Source: Saccopteryx bilineata (taxonomy: Eukaryota > Chordata > Mammalia > Chiroptera > Emballonuridae). From it: 64,000 nucleotides of DNA. The notes beneath the pieces are model-generated. The model had not been told where the DNA came from and searched no databases. It was given only the letters and a program-made list of their open reading frames with translations. Each line of letters starts with the position of its first letter. The stretch's first letter is position 1. Below are positions 11,586 to 22,235 of the stretch, in pieces. Made by a program: the position numbers and the translations under genes. The stretch spans positions 192,775,847 to 192,839,846 of the forward strand of contig NC_089495.1 of assembly GCF_036850765.1 (NCBI RefSeq), given 5' to 3'.

Positions 11586-11765
11586 CTCTGGTCGCGGCAG
11601 AGCGACGCCCCGGAGGGGCAGAGCATCGCCCCCTGGTAGGCAGAGCATCGCCCCTGGTGGGCGTGCCGGGTGGATCCCGGTCGGGCGCATGCGGGAGTCT
11701 GTCTGACTGTCTCTCCCCATTTCCAGCTTCAGAAAAGTACAAAAAAAAAAAAAAAAAAAAAAAAA
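11586..11765 (+). mobile_element. 5'-truncated type B SINE with target duplication
   Basis: Only the 3' half is present, starting near CTCTGGTCGCGGC and ending in a long A run. A 17-bp duplication (AGAAGGAGGCCTATAGG) flanks it at 11569-11585 and 11766-11782. The truncation therefore happened during insertion, not by later deletion. It contains two adjacent copies of the CAGAGCATCGCCCC module. Confidence 0.9.
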
Positions 11766-12840
11766 AGAAGGAGGCCTATAGGTAGGGTCGATGGAATTCC
11801 GGAAGTTTCCTTAGGAAATACAGTGGGTTCATGTTTATCTACATCAGGGCTTGGACTCTCTGAGGTTACTTCATATGCTCTACTGTCAGCTCCTGCAGTC
11901 CTTGGCCTGGTGGCTTTGTCTGTCCAGCAGGACAGCTCCTGTGCTTACATGGCGGACCGGAAGTGCCAGGGGGTTAACACCTCTTTCCTGCCCTCCAACC
12001 AACGACCAACAGGACTGGTGTATGAATGTCCCAGGTCCCTCACCCCTGGGGGATCGCTCAGCAGTGTGTGTGCTCTAGACTGGCTCCCGGCCCTCAAAGG
12101 AATCGAATGCTGTCATCTACCTTGCCACTTGCTTGATCTCATTCCCTGTATTGGTTGTCCTTCCCTGCAGTCCTCTCCTAAGTTAACCACTTGCACTCAA
12201 ATGCTTATCTTGGGGTTTGCTTCTGGGGAGCCAGCGCAAGGCCCCCATCATGGTAAATCTGCTAAAATGTGCCCACAGGCCACACTCTCTGTATATATGC
12301 AGCTACAATAGAGCGAGCTGGTTGGTACTTGGCTCGCTGACGTGGCTTATGCTTTATAGACATTGAAATCAAGAGGTATTAATGATAACAGCACAGTTTT
12401 CTTTTCTGAATTTGGAGCCAGCACGCATATTTTTTAAGGCCTCTGATGTTTTTGTAGGTCGAGGAATGGTGCCTCCAATGCCGAGGCCAGGGGAAGGGGC
12501 CCGCTCTTGTTCAGGGCAGCATGGAATTAAAAGTGCCTGCCCCTTCCACACTCATTTGTTGAGCACTTAGTGGGCGCCTCCAGTGGTCCTGGCACTGAGC
12601 TGGATCCGGGGGCTCCCAGGGTGGGGGTGCAGGGACACACAGCCAGGCTGTGTTGGGTTTGATCCTCACTTTAGCACCTTGAAAGGTGTGGCCCAGTTAC
12701 CCAGACACGAAGCCTGGCCGTCTGACCCCAGAGCTGATTCATGTCCAGGTTCCTCTTTCCTAAAAATGGGATCCTCACCGCACAGCTTGTCGGATTGTAG
12801 GAAGGACAGACAAGCAGGTCATCACCACCCTGCTGAGCTG

Positions 12841-13215
12841 ATTTTTATTGAGCTCTGCTCGATGCCAGCCACTCTCTCTATGCCTCATGCACAAGCCACT
12901 GCCTTCTTGCAGGGGGCAAATGGGCAAAAAGGAGAGGAATAGATAAGTGCAGGTGGAAGTAAATGCTGCAGGGGGAGAGGGGGAAGGAGAGGATAGAGCG
13001 GAGGGAAGGGTGGGCTTCTGCTTTCAATGGGCCATGGGGGAAGGCCTCTCAGAAGTGACATTTGATTCTAAATGGGAATGAAATAAGGGAAAGGCCGTAT
13101 GGATATCTGGAGTCTTCTAAAGGGAACAAACAGCAAGTGCAAAGGGCCCGAGGAAGGACTGTGGTTGGTAGGTTTTTGGAACAGTATGGAGGCCTCAACT
13201 GTAGCTTGTCTTTAC
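12841..13215 (-). mobile_element. L2 fragment, antisense
   Basis: TTTTATTGAGCTCTGCTCGA, CCTCTCAGAAGTGACATTTG and AAGTGCAAAGGGCCCGAGG are antisense L2 landmarks. Confidence 0.65.
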
Positions 13216-14144
13216 TGCTTGTAGGAAGAAATTTATCCATTAAAAGATAAAATACAATGCAGTGTATTTGTGCGGTTACTATAGAATGACATGAGTTATG
13301 TATAATATATATATAATTCATAATATACTATTATCTGAGATGTGACATAAAGGATTAAGTTTAAAGTTATGAAGGAATGTTATTTTTTCTCAGTTTCCTC
13401 CGGTACAACAGCTGTAACTGACTATACAACTTTTCTAGGAGATGATGACTCAAATCTGAAATTTGGGTCTTTTGGGAGAGCCAGTTCTGGGCCTGTGACT
13501 TTTTAATCCCAGCACAGCCCTTCCCAAAAAGGGTGCTTGCTGAGAATGGAGTGGGCAGGTTTTTAATCGCAGCCTGGGTGGTGGTAGAGGCTGCAGTTGG
13601 GGAAAGGTCTAGTGTTCTGTCCCAGGCTGTGAAAGCACCAGACCAGCTTGTGGGGGGCTGGCCAGGATGGGCACCTTCCTGGGGGGGGGTGCTTTGTGGT
13701 TTCCAGAGTCAACACAGAGAAGGAGGGGGGTGGGCAGCTCAGAGGCTGCACTGCAGAAGGAAAGCCCTGTCATCTCATATTGCCTGGCTCCTGCTCCGCT
13801 CTGCCTGTGGACGCCGCCCTCTTTGCACTGGAACACGTGTTCCCCAGGAAGAGAAGGCAGACTAGCCTCCCGAGGGAGGTGATAATTGGGGAAAGGTGCT
13901 GAGGAAGTGGTAATTGGGGTAGGCAAGAAAGAGCCTAGTACATTTAGTAACCTCTCCTGGCCTCCCCCCCCCTAAATTAAATCATTTATGTTACAAAAGA
14001 ACTTTTGATTTCAAAGGAGCACATTCATTGTAGAATGTTGGAAAAAACAGAAATGAAGAAAGAAGAAAATTGAAATCACCAATAATTCCACTCTCAGAGT
14101 TGGGTTTCATAGCTATAGCTAAAGCCCAAATAACAGTGCAGTAA

Positions 14145-14612
14145 ATGAGATGGAAGCTTTTTCCTTTCTTACTGAATTATAGGCAATTCTGGGTAGATAT
14201 GTTGGCTCCACTGCCATTAGAGACATCAACTGCTTCTGTATTCTTACTTCATCCTCTTCAATGTATGGCTTCTACTTCATGGTACAAGATGACTGCTGGA
14301 CCTCCACAGTCAAATCTGCTATCTAATCACATAGATAGCAAATCACATTTGCTATCGAATCAGTAAGAAAGAGGACCAGCAGAAGAGAATCCTTGCCTGC
14401 TTCTCCCTTCAAGGGTACTTTAAAGTAGTTGCACATAATACATCTACTTATGCCCTGCTAGAACCAAATTTAGTCACACGGCCACACCTAGCTGCAAGGG
14501 AAGCTAGGAAATACAGCCGCTATACTAAAATCTGGGGTTCTATTTCTAAAGGAAAAGGATAGGCTAGATATTGGGGGACAGCTAGTAATCTTGGCCATCT
14601 TCTCACACAGTT
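14145..14612 (-). repeat. Unassigned ancient dispersed repeat, copy 1
   Basis: The segment with TAGTCACACGGCCACACC, GCAAGGGAAGCTAGGAAATA and GGGGTTCTATTTCTAAAGG recurs in related form at 31400-31500. It seems to be inserted between two halves of another old repeat (13985-14140 and 14613-14830). I remember this family from mammalian genomes but cannot name it. The strand is a guess. Confidence 0.5.
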
Positions 14613-16088
14613 ACGGTGTTCTATACTTTTTTTCTCTGTGCTTATGTAGAAATAATGTATTTAACCCAAATTATATTATATTTTATGTACTCTTCTGTAG
14701 CTTGGGTTATTTTCACAGTTAGAGATACATCAACAGCCTTTTTTCATATCATTAAATGGACTTCTGCAAACCAGTTTTGGTATGATTTTCCTTTGTCGAG
14801 ATGGACAGCTAAATAAACTTCAAGTGATAGAATTATATATCAGATACTGAAATTAAATATTGACTCCATGTGTGAGATTTCTTTTTCCCTGTGAGATAAA
14901 TGCCCACATCTTGAATGGATGGAGTGAAGGATTTGGGCTTTGAAGGAGCCAGTCATTGGGCATTTGGGGGTCTACTCAAACTCTGGCCTGTGCGGGTTGC
15001 TTAGAGCAGGCTGTGCAAAGCCGCCCTTTGCTGTTGTTACTACTATTTTATTATTATTACTTGGACTCAGGCTCCTGCAATTCTGTGGCACTCTGCTTCC
15101 CGGGACCCCTAGCCACCCAGACCATGTGGGGGGATGGGGTTCTCAGGGCTCCCCTTTCCTTTGTCCTTGCTAGTCTGGGACTGCCTTGCTTCCTATCTCT
15201 CCTCCCTCCTAACCGGTCCCCTGGCCCTCTCAGGTTTCGCATTATGTCTGGTGAGGTCACCCTGGCCAAGATGGGGGTGTCCTTGGGGGCATCTGAGCCT
15301 AGTCCTCTCAGCGATCAGGTTGCCAGCATTGGTCTCAGAGAGCGACTTTAAGGCTTCTTTATGTCCTTGTTCCTCTAGGGAGAGATTTGCCCTGCCAGGA
15401 CTGTGGTCACAGGTTCCAGACAGATGGTGGTTCCCCAGGGGCACCCCACAGGGCAGCTGCTACCTATTTTATGCTTATCCAGTGTGTCGTCTCCAGTTAC
15501 TCACCGGTGGTGTGTGTGGGGGACTCATTGCCAGTGCCTGTATTTGAGGCTCAGCTCTGCCCCCTCTGGCTGGGTGGCTCTGGGTAAGCCAGCAGCTGTG
15601 GGTGCTGGTGGCCGGAGGTGGTGCTGCCGTGCCCTACCGGCCAAGTGTGCGTGTCGATGTGGATAAATGTGGAAGATGTCATGAATGGGAAAAGCAAGTT
15701 ACTCAAAGCACGTCATTTGTAGGAATGTGTGTGCCATCCAACATGTAAAACAACAGTAGTTATTGCTTCTTGATTCGCATGTGTGTGGTAGGTGAGCAAA
15801 GCACCCATCACCAGGGCCAGTGGTGCCTTGCAGGGAGGGCAGGTGCAGAGGTGGTTCACCTGGTTCTCCTCTGTAATGATCTGTTTCTTCCTCTTTGCGG
15901 GGGGGGGGGTGATAGTCACATGCTGCATAGGTAAAGTGAACTAACCCTAGACGCACAATGAGGAGGCTCTGCACATGTATTCCTTGGCATACCCACCTCT
16001 CTGATCAAGGAGAACATTTCCAGCACCCCTGAGAGCTCCCTTGTGCCCCTTCCTGGTCTGTACCTCCCCAGATTTGATGTTTCTTTTC

Positions 16089-16459
16089 TTTTTTCTTTTT
16101 TGTATTTTTCTGAAGTTGGAAACCGGGAGGCAGTCAGACAGACTCCTGCATGCGCCTGACCGGGATCCACCTGGCACGCCCACCAGGGGGCGATGCTTGG
16201 CCCATCTGGGGTGTTACTCTGTTGCATCTGGAGCCATTCTAGCACCTGAGGCAGAGGCCATGGAGCCATCTTCAGCGCCTGGGCCAACCTTGCTCCAGTG
16301 GAGCCTTGGCTGCAGGAGAGGAAGAGAGAGATAGAGAGAAAGGAGAGGGGGAAGGGTGGAGAAGCAGATGGGTGCTTCTCCTGTGTGCCCTGGCCTGGAA
16401 TCGAACCCGGGACATCCACACACCAGGCCAACACTCTACCGCTGAGCCATTGGCCAGGG
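16089..16459 (-). mobile_element. Type B SINE, antisense, 2 kb upstream of exon 2
   Basis: A T-rich left end is followed by the family body and the tRNA-like head, ending near TTGGCCAGGG. The flanks TGATG-TTTCTTTT and TGATGAGTTTCTTTT look like an imperfect duplication. It has an intact CTCF-like core at 16180-16193. Confidence 0.88.
16180..16193 (+). promoter_or_regulatory. CTCF-like core motif in SINE
   Basis: CCACCAGGGGGCGA matches the CTCF core CCASYAGRKGGCRS except for the last base. It is part of the type B SINE body, so it came with the element. Occupancy is not known. Confidence 0.4.
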
Positions 16460-17344
16460 TGATGAGTTTCTTTTTGAAAATGGTTTAAAGCAAATTTGGC
16501 TTAATGCTACAATTTGCCCAAGCTGGGCAATGATGCGTATGTGGGTGTTTGTTAAAATTATCTTTTTCTGGATCCTTGATGTATTTCATCCTCATCCTCA
16601 TAGAAAGAAGAAGAGGACTTGGGCCGATGTGGGGCAGTGGCCCAGGCTGAGGTGTGGCACGAACACCGCATGGACAAAGAGTCCATGGTCAAAGCCGAGT
16701 CTCGGGCAGCCCTGGAAGTCTCCAGAGCAGTCTCATCTCAGCAGGAGGTTTCCAGGATGAGAAACCTTTTGGCCTAGTGTTCCAAAGCTGTCCGGGCTGG
16801 GACAAGGAGCTGCCCCAGAGGGTCCCTTCAGCCCCCGCCTGCATGGACGGCATCGGCGCTGCCTGGAAAAGCCGGTCGTGTCTTGGGTAGCATGAGGCTG
16901 GGCCCAGAGCCCCTGCCTGCCCATTCTTTCCGGGTCACGAGCTGCCCATTGAGCCCATCACACTGGCCTGTTTGCGAGGGCTCCTCTGTGGGTGGCCCGA
17001 GCCTCTCTTTGTCCCAGTACAATAGTGGTGGCTCTGCTCGTGTGAAGAAACCGGGACAGGAAGCCCCGATCTAGGTCAGCCTCACTGCACACCCCGCTTC
17101 CTGCTCTCCTTGGCTGTGCTCGGCCAGGTGGCCTTTGTCTCCCTCCAGTCTGAGGGGGCTGGAGGTGGGATTTCCCAGCAGCCTCATGGGTCCTGTTCAA
17201 ACAGCCTCTAGGAACTCTTGTCCCCTCCACCCATTATCATTTAAAAAGAAAAATCCAGCAGGCTACCAAGTGACCCAAGTTGAGGCCCCTGCTATGTGTC
17301 AGGCACTGTGCCAGGCACATTCTCTCTCCTCCTTTGATTTCTGA

Positions 17345-18060
17345 GTACTTACTATGTGCCAGGCACTAGTCTAGGCTGTGGAGTGACAGCTGGGGACAAG
17401 GGAGGCATGGTCCCTCCTCTCATGGAGTTCCCATTCACTTTATCCTGATACACCCTGAAAGGTAGGACAGTATTACTATGCTCTTTGTATTTGGGAAGAG
17501 TAAACTGGGACTCAGCGAGGCTACTATTCTCCTCTGAGGTCACACACACAGCAGGAAGTTAGGAGGACTGCAGTTTAAACCCAAATCATCCGTTTCCCAA
17601 CCTGGCTGCTATTGTTGTTGGATTAGGGTAAAAGTTCATCCCAGCCGGGTTCCCTTCTTGTCTCGGCCTCTGCCTGAGGAGCTGGTGTAGATTGCTTAAC
17701 TTCAGTCTTTTCACTTGTCAGATATGCTCTTAATGCATGATGGGAAGGTGATAAGTGCGTGAGGACAGGAGGGCCTCTTGGAGGTGACATTTGAGCTAAG
17801 GCCTGATGAATAAGAAGGAGCTGGCCCAGGGGAGAGCTGGGGGAGAATATCCTGCTGTAGGAAGAGCATGGGTAAAGGTCCTGCGGAAGGAATGTGCCTG
17901 GCAGGTGGAAGCAACAAAGAAAATGAAGGTGTGGCTGGAGATTATTAAGGGGTGGGAGGATGGAATGCGGGAAGGTGAGTTCAGAGAGATTAACTAGGAC
18001 AAGGTGATGGGGACCTTATGGGCTGTGCAAGAATTTGGACTTTTTTTAAGTGTCATGGAA
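17345..18060 (-). mobile_element. L2 pieces, antisense
   Basis: TACTTACTATGTGCCAGGCA (17345-17445) and GGTGACATTTGAGCTAAGGC, then TTGGACTTTTTTTAAGTGTC (17740-18060), are antisense L2. A MIR tail lies between them near 17470-17600. Confidence 0.65.
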
Positions 18061-18428
18061 GCCACTACGCTTTTTGTATTTTTTACTTTTGAGCCATGTG
18101 AATGTGTTATTATTTAGCAGTTACTTTTTTTTTAAAGGAAAATGAACTGCAGTCCGAGAGGGACCCATGGTGATGAAGCAGATGTGAGGACATTCCTGAG
18201 GGCAGGGCTTTGCTGTGTTTTCTGCACAGGGCCTGGCGTAGTAGATGCTTAGTAAACATTTGTTGACTGAATGCAGAGTATGTAGTTTTTTCTTATTTAC
18301 TGCCCGGGTCCCTGGACTGTGGTACTTCCCAAGTCCTAGTTGGCGTTTGAACTTGTGACCCTTCTTTTGGGCCATCCTCCGGGAGGTCGAGGCGTGGACA
18401 CTCACGTCTTCCTGCTTCTCTCCTCCAG

Positions 18429-18500
18429 GCGTTCCTGCATCGCATCCGGCAGAACGTGGCGGACTCCGTGGAGAAGGGCCTCACAGAGGAGAACGTCAAG
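18429..18500 (+). CDS. PREX1: PREX1 exon 2 (DH domain, residues 74-97)
   Basis: This 72-bp exon reads 24 whole codons in phase 0, starting [12 protein letters not shown] and ending LTEENVK. It encodes an early DH-domain helix of the Rac exchange factor, just after the exon-1 segment that holds catalytic Glu56. The acceptor is a strong pyrimidine tract ending tctcctccag, and the donor is AAG|gtgtgg, which departs from GTRAGT at +3 to +6 and is the weakest donor in this gene. All 24 residues match the human protein as I recall it. No initiator is sought here because the start codon belongs to exon 1, outside the window. The exon sits in a GC-rich stretch, unlike most of the surrounding intron. 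Confidence 0.96.
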
Positions 18501-19439
18501 GTGTGGACACGTGGGTCGGCCCCTTTGCAGACTGCCCCTGCTTCCTCCCGGGGACAATGCTCCGAGGGAGTCTGGGGCGCAGCCACCCTGGTGGCAGCTG
18601 GCTTTGTCTCCCTGCAGCCCCTAGAGGCCTCTCAGTCCTGGGAGCAGACTGTGCCTGGTGGATGTCAGGAGGACTCAGCCCGAGGCTTTCACTCCCCGAT
18701 TCTTTTTCCCCTTGCTTAATATGACCATCCTGTCTTCCAACCTCCTCGTGCCAGGTTCCCTGGCTTCCAGCCAGCAGAGAATCCCTTCCCAAGCGCCCCT
18801 GGGAACCTGAGACGTCCCGCCGCCCTCCCGGCAGCCCCAGCGCCTGCCCTGCACTGGGCACTGAATGTCGAGGCAGGGTGGATGAATAATTGGGTCCAGG
18901 CTTCGTTTTGGCAGTGGCTCTGGGCAGTTTCGGGACGATGTCAATAGGCCCTCTGTGTGCCTGGTGGAGGCCCCAGTGTTCCCTGGGCCTGGTTGTCTTG
19001 TGTGACCTCACTCTCTGGGAAGCCGCCTTCAGTCCTTGGGGCTCCAGGGTCCTGGTCCTAGGGGAGAAGGGGAGACAGGGCAGGGAGGGAGTCAGAGGGA
19101 CTGGCATGCACAGCACACAAACGACTTGGTCAAGCAAGATCCGCCCCTCACTCACATGTCCTGATTAATCTGGACAGGGACCTTGCACATCGATAATTCT
19201 GAGCCCAGTTTTTTGGTTAAGAAAGCTGAGGTTTAGAGATGTAAAAAGACCTGCAGGGTCACCGCATGGCTGGCTGGTTGGTCCCTGCTAGCGCTGGGAT
19301 TGGAGCTTTTATACATTCTTTCATTCAGCAGGTATTTACTGAGCACCTACTTACTGCTTATTACATCTATTTATTACAATCTACTACAACTTAAAAATTA
19401 TTATAATTTTAAATTGCAATTTATTGCAGTTTTTTTAAA

Positions 19440-19870
19440 AAATTACCTTTTTATGAGGTGTAACTCACATATAGTAAAGGGTGTGATCCGAAGTGCCGGC
19501 TCCTCTCCGCCCCTCCCAGTGATTGCCCCCTCCCGAAGGATAACTGCTGACGGGTTAGTGTCAGTTGGTTTTGCCTGTCCTTGAATTTTATATAAAAATG
19601 AGCTCTTTCGTCATGTCTGGCGTCTTTTGCTCACTGTTATGCCTTGAGATTGACCCATGTTGTGTGTGGCCATGATCCAGTCTTTTCATTGCTGTGTAGT
19701 CTTCCATAGTATGGTTGTACCACAGTTTACTCCTCCATTCTCCTGAGGATGGATATTTGAGCAATTTCCCAGTTTGGCTACTGTGACCATTCTTGTTATG
19801 TCTTTTGGTGGACACAGGCTCTCATTTCTTTTGGGTGTAAACTCAAGAGACTGTATTTTGAAATTTTATA
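19440..19870 (-). mobile_element. Old L1 fragment, antisense
   Basis: ATGAGGTGTAACTCACATAT, GTAGTCTTCCATAGTATGG and CATTTCTTTTGGGTGTAAAC give the antisense L1 3' region. The - strand still shows a remnant of the ORF2 C-terminus (SGEWRSKLWYNHTMEDYTAM). Confidence 0.8.
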
Positions 19871-20199
19871 GCCATTCCTTGAAACAAGTATTAACAGGAG
19901 CATCTGTCATATGTCTTTGACATAAGCAAAGGTTCAACCATGTGATCTTGACAGAATGAGAGAGAGAAAACTAACTAAACAATGGGGGTGATTTCTTCCA
20001 GCCACTTCTCGGGGTGAGCGTCCCCCCAGGACGAGGCCCTGGCGCTGTCCGACTGCAGCAGTTGAAAAGTGGTCTTCAACCCCTCAGCCTTCCCTGTCCA
20101 CCCTCTGGCCATCTTCCTCGGCAGACTTTCTGGTGCATTTTCTGGGTGCATTGGGCTGATCTTGGTTCCTTTAGTTCTGGACTCAGATGTCACCTTCTC

Positions 20200-20470
20200 A
20201 GAGTGGCTGTCCCTGGCTTCCATATTTAAATTTGCAAACTCCTTCTGTCCTGCCCTGGGACTCATTTCCTGTTTTATTATTTTCTTATTGCTTCTTACTA
20301 CCTAGAAAACGATAGTTATTTGTTTGTGGTCTGTCCTCTGTCACTAGACTGTCACCTCCATGGGCGCAGGCACATGTCTGTTCCCTGCTGTATCCCCAGG
20401 GGTTCTAAACAGTACCTGGCATGTAGTAGGTGCTCAGTGAGTACTTGCTGAATGAATGCATAAGAAACCC
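20200..20470 (+). mobile_element. L2 3' end, sense
   Basis: CACTAGACTGTCACCTCCAT, AGTACCTGGCATGTAGTAGG and TGCTGAATGAATGCATAAG show the L2 3' terminus. Confidence 0.75.
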
Positions 20471-20619
20471 TAGAAGGAACCATAAACCAGTAGTAACACT
20501 GGTCACCTTAATCTACTGTGGGTGGGGAGTGGGAAGGTAGGTGGGAGAGGGACTCCTCATCGTATTTACTTGATTATGTTTTGATTTTTGATTCATGTCA
20601 GTGCCTTCTTCAGAATTAA

Positions 20620-20815
20620 ATTGAAACTGCACCTGTTTAAGAAGATTTGACTTTGAGTGCTGGACACACAGTGCAAAATACAGATGATGTATACTTGACT
20701 TGTATACTTGAACCCTCTATAATTTTATTAACCAATGTCACCCCAATGCATTAAATAAAAAAGGATGTTTTCCTTTAAAGAAACAAACACATAAACAAAC
20801 AAACAAACAAAAAAG
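20620..20815 (+). mobile_element. L1 3' end with A-rich tail, sense
   Basis: GTATACTTGAACCCTCTATA, then TTATTAACCAATGTCACCCC and an AATAAAAAAGG tail followed by AAACA repeats, form the 3' end of a bat-type L1. Confidence 0.7.
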
Positions 20816-20819
20816 GAAT

Positions 20820-21215
20820 TTATACAGTTCAAGAGGACCCAGAATAAATAAAAGCCTCCCCTGGTTTTCCTTCCCAGACGCTGTTCCAGTTCCCAGGAGC
20901 CTCCTTGTCCAGGTTGTCTCTGCTACTGCCAGCACAGGCAGGAGTGGCCTTTCTGTGTGTTGTTTTACATAAATGGGCCCACACTGGGATTCTGTTTGAC
21001 ACCATGATTCCCAACAATATATATTAAGGATCATTCCAGGGGTCCATATCCATATATTAAGATTCTGCAGATTCTTTTTATAGATGGCATAGTATTTCAG
21101 TGTGTGGAATGTAGTTAACTGCAACCGGTCTCATTTATTGAACTATTTGATGAGCCCTCATTAATGAACATTTGGCCTTTCCCCCAATCTTTTGCTACTG
21201 CAAATAAGGCTGCAG
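20820..21215 (-). mobile_element. L1-like fragment, antisense
   Basis: ACATAAATGGGCCCACACTG, then GATGGCATAGTATTTCAGTG and ACATTTGGCCTTTCCCCC, resemble the antisense L1 ORF2 end. Decayed. Confidence 0.55.
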
Positions 21216-21239
21216 TATGTGTTTGTGTCCACCCACCTG

Positions 21240-21455
21240 GGCACAGTTACCACTTTGTGCTGGATGATTCTTTGTGGTGTGGGTCTGTCCTGAGCACTGT
21301 AGGATGTTCAGCAGCATCTCTGGCCTCTACCCACCAGATGCCAGTAGCATCCACTCCCCTGCCCCCAGTTTGTGACAAACAAAAATGTTCCCAGACATTG
21401 GCAAATGTCTCTGGGGAGGCGAATCGCTCCGAATTGGAAATGACTGATTGGAAGG
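21240..21455 (-). mobile_element. MER5A-like hAT fragment, antisense
   Basis: The order GTAGGATGTTCAGCAGCATC, TCTGGCCTCTACCCACCAGA, TGCCAGTAGCATCCACT, CAGACATTGGCAAATGTC matches the reverse complement of MER5A. The termini are decayed. Confidence 0.83.
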
Positions 21456-21724
21456 TCAGATTCTAAAATGAAGACTTGCTGGGTGAGAGTGTATGTGCAT
21501 CTCAAGCTTTATAGATTCACAGGGGAAACGGGCGCTCATATATTGTTTGTGAGAGTTTAAGCAGCATATGTAGAACACCGTCCCCTATTGTGTTTTCTTC
21601 TACCATCTCATTTTAATGGGTGCATTGAAGTTCCTTCATTATTTTAAAAATCAGCCTTATGGTTAGACATGCCGGTTGTGGCCAGGTCAAGACTGGGATG
21701 AATGTTTGATATAGTCTTCTCTGC

Positions 21725-21935
21725 TTGCTGAGTATATGGCTCAGTTCTGCTGCGTACTGGACTGTGTGACTTTGACAATGGTCATTATTTTCTCTGAGCC
21801 TCCATTCTTCATCTACAAATAGGGGATAACAGTAGTTTCTACCTCATGGCGTTAGAGTGAGGATTAGATGTCATATAAAGTTCTTAGCACAGGATTAGGC
21901 ATTAAGCCTGTTTAGTTGATACCGATAATATTTTG
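21725..21935 (+). mobile_element. MIR, sense
   Basis: GGACTGTGTGACTTTGACAA, TTCTCTGAGCCTCCATTC, TACCTCATGGCGTTAGAG and TCTTAGCACAGGATTAGG follow MIR order over the full length. Confidence 0.75.
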
Positions 21936-22112
21936 TGTTACTAATCATTATTTCCATTAGTGGTGGACTGGCTCCAGTGTGCATGAGTGAACATTTCACC
22001 ACACCCTCATGTGAACTGGGGGTTATGTATTTGTTTTTCTTTTTGTGCTTGATTTTGTTCTCCCCTTCGGGCCTTGATTAATGCTGTCCTTGGGCCTCAC
22101 TTTTCCTCACAG

Positions 22113-22235
22113 ATCCTGTTCTCAAACATCGAAGATATCCTGGAAGTTCATAAGGATTTCTTGGCTTCCTTGGAGTGTTGTTTACATCCGGAGCCCCAGT
22201 CTCAGCACGAACTTGGGAAGGTTTTCTTAGAATTC
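22113..22235 (+). CDS. PREX1: PREX1 exon 3 (DH domain, residues 98-138)
   Basis: The exon is 123 bp, 41 codons in phase 0, beginning [16 protein letters not shown] and ending LGKVFLEF. It covers DH-domain helices following conserved region 1. The acceptor is ttttcctcacag and the donor is TTC|gtgagt, with C rather than G at the last exon base but a perfect intron side. This is the most divergent exon in the window: against the human protein as I recall it, residues read I for V at the first codon, S for A, C for Y, K for N and E for K. The frame and both splice sites are intact, so there is no sign of decay. Confidence 0.95.

Larger units (their letters stand above)
1..18428 (+). other. PREX1: 3' part of PREX1 intron 1
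   Basis: No exon is visible here, and P-Rex1 exon 1, encoding the N-terminal 73 residues, must lie upstream. The stretch contains the SINEs, L1, L2, MIR, MaLR-type LTR, minisatellite and CCAAT-rich block listed separately. Parts where I see no named repeat or gene are roughly 40-440, 640-1060, 1510-1890, 2450-2900, 4200-4740 (with short MIR pieces near 4440-4680), 5170-5615, 6505-6845, 7010-7715, 9170-9660, 11010-11585, 11785-12840, 13260-13985 and 14840-16088. No CpG-island promoter structure was noticed. Confidence 0.75.
18501..22112 (+). other. PREX1: PREX1 intron 2
   Basis: The intron runs 3612 bp from gtgtgg to cctcacag. The first ~700 bp is GC-rich and without recognised repeats. An antisense L1 piece occupies 19440-19870, a sense L2 3' end 20200-20470, a sense L1 3' end 20620-20815, another antisense L1-like piece 20820-21215, a MER5A-like hAT fragment 21240-21455, and a MIR 21725-21935. 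Confidence 0.8.

Noticed and set aside
15916..16434. 172-codon frame (and similar ones near 6068, 8739, 30032 and 50146)
   Set aside because: These are translations of the type B SINE, repeated with the same peptide words at every copy.
1..18428. PREX1 exon 1
   Set aside because: No frame encoding the expected VLNEILGTERDYVGTL-type residues was found upstream of exon 2.
18496..19155. 219-codon open frame on the - strand overlapping the end of exon 2
   Set aside because: It lies in a GC-rich intronic stretch where stops are rare, has low-complexity composition, no domain I recognise and no splice or promoter context.
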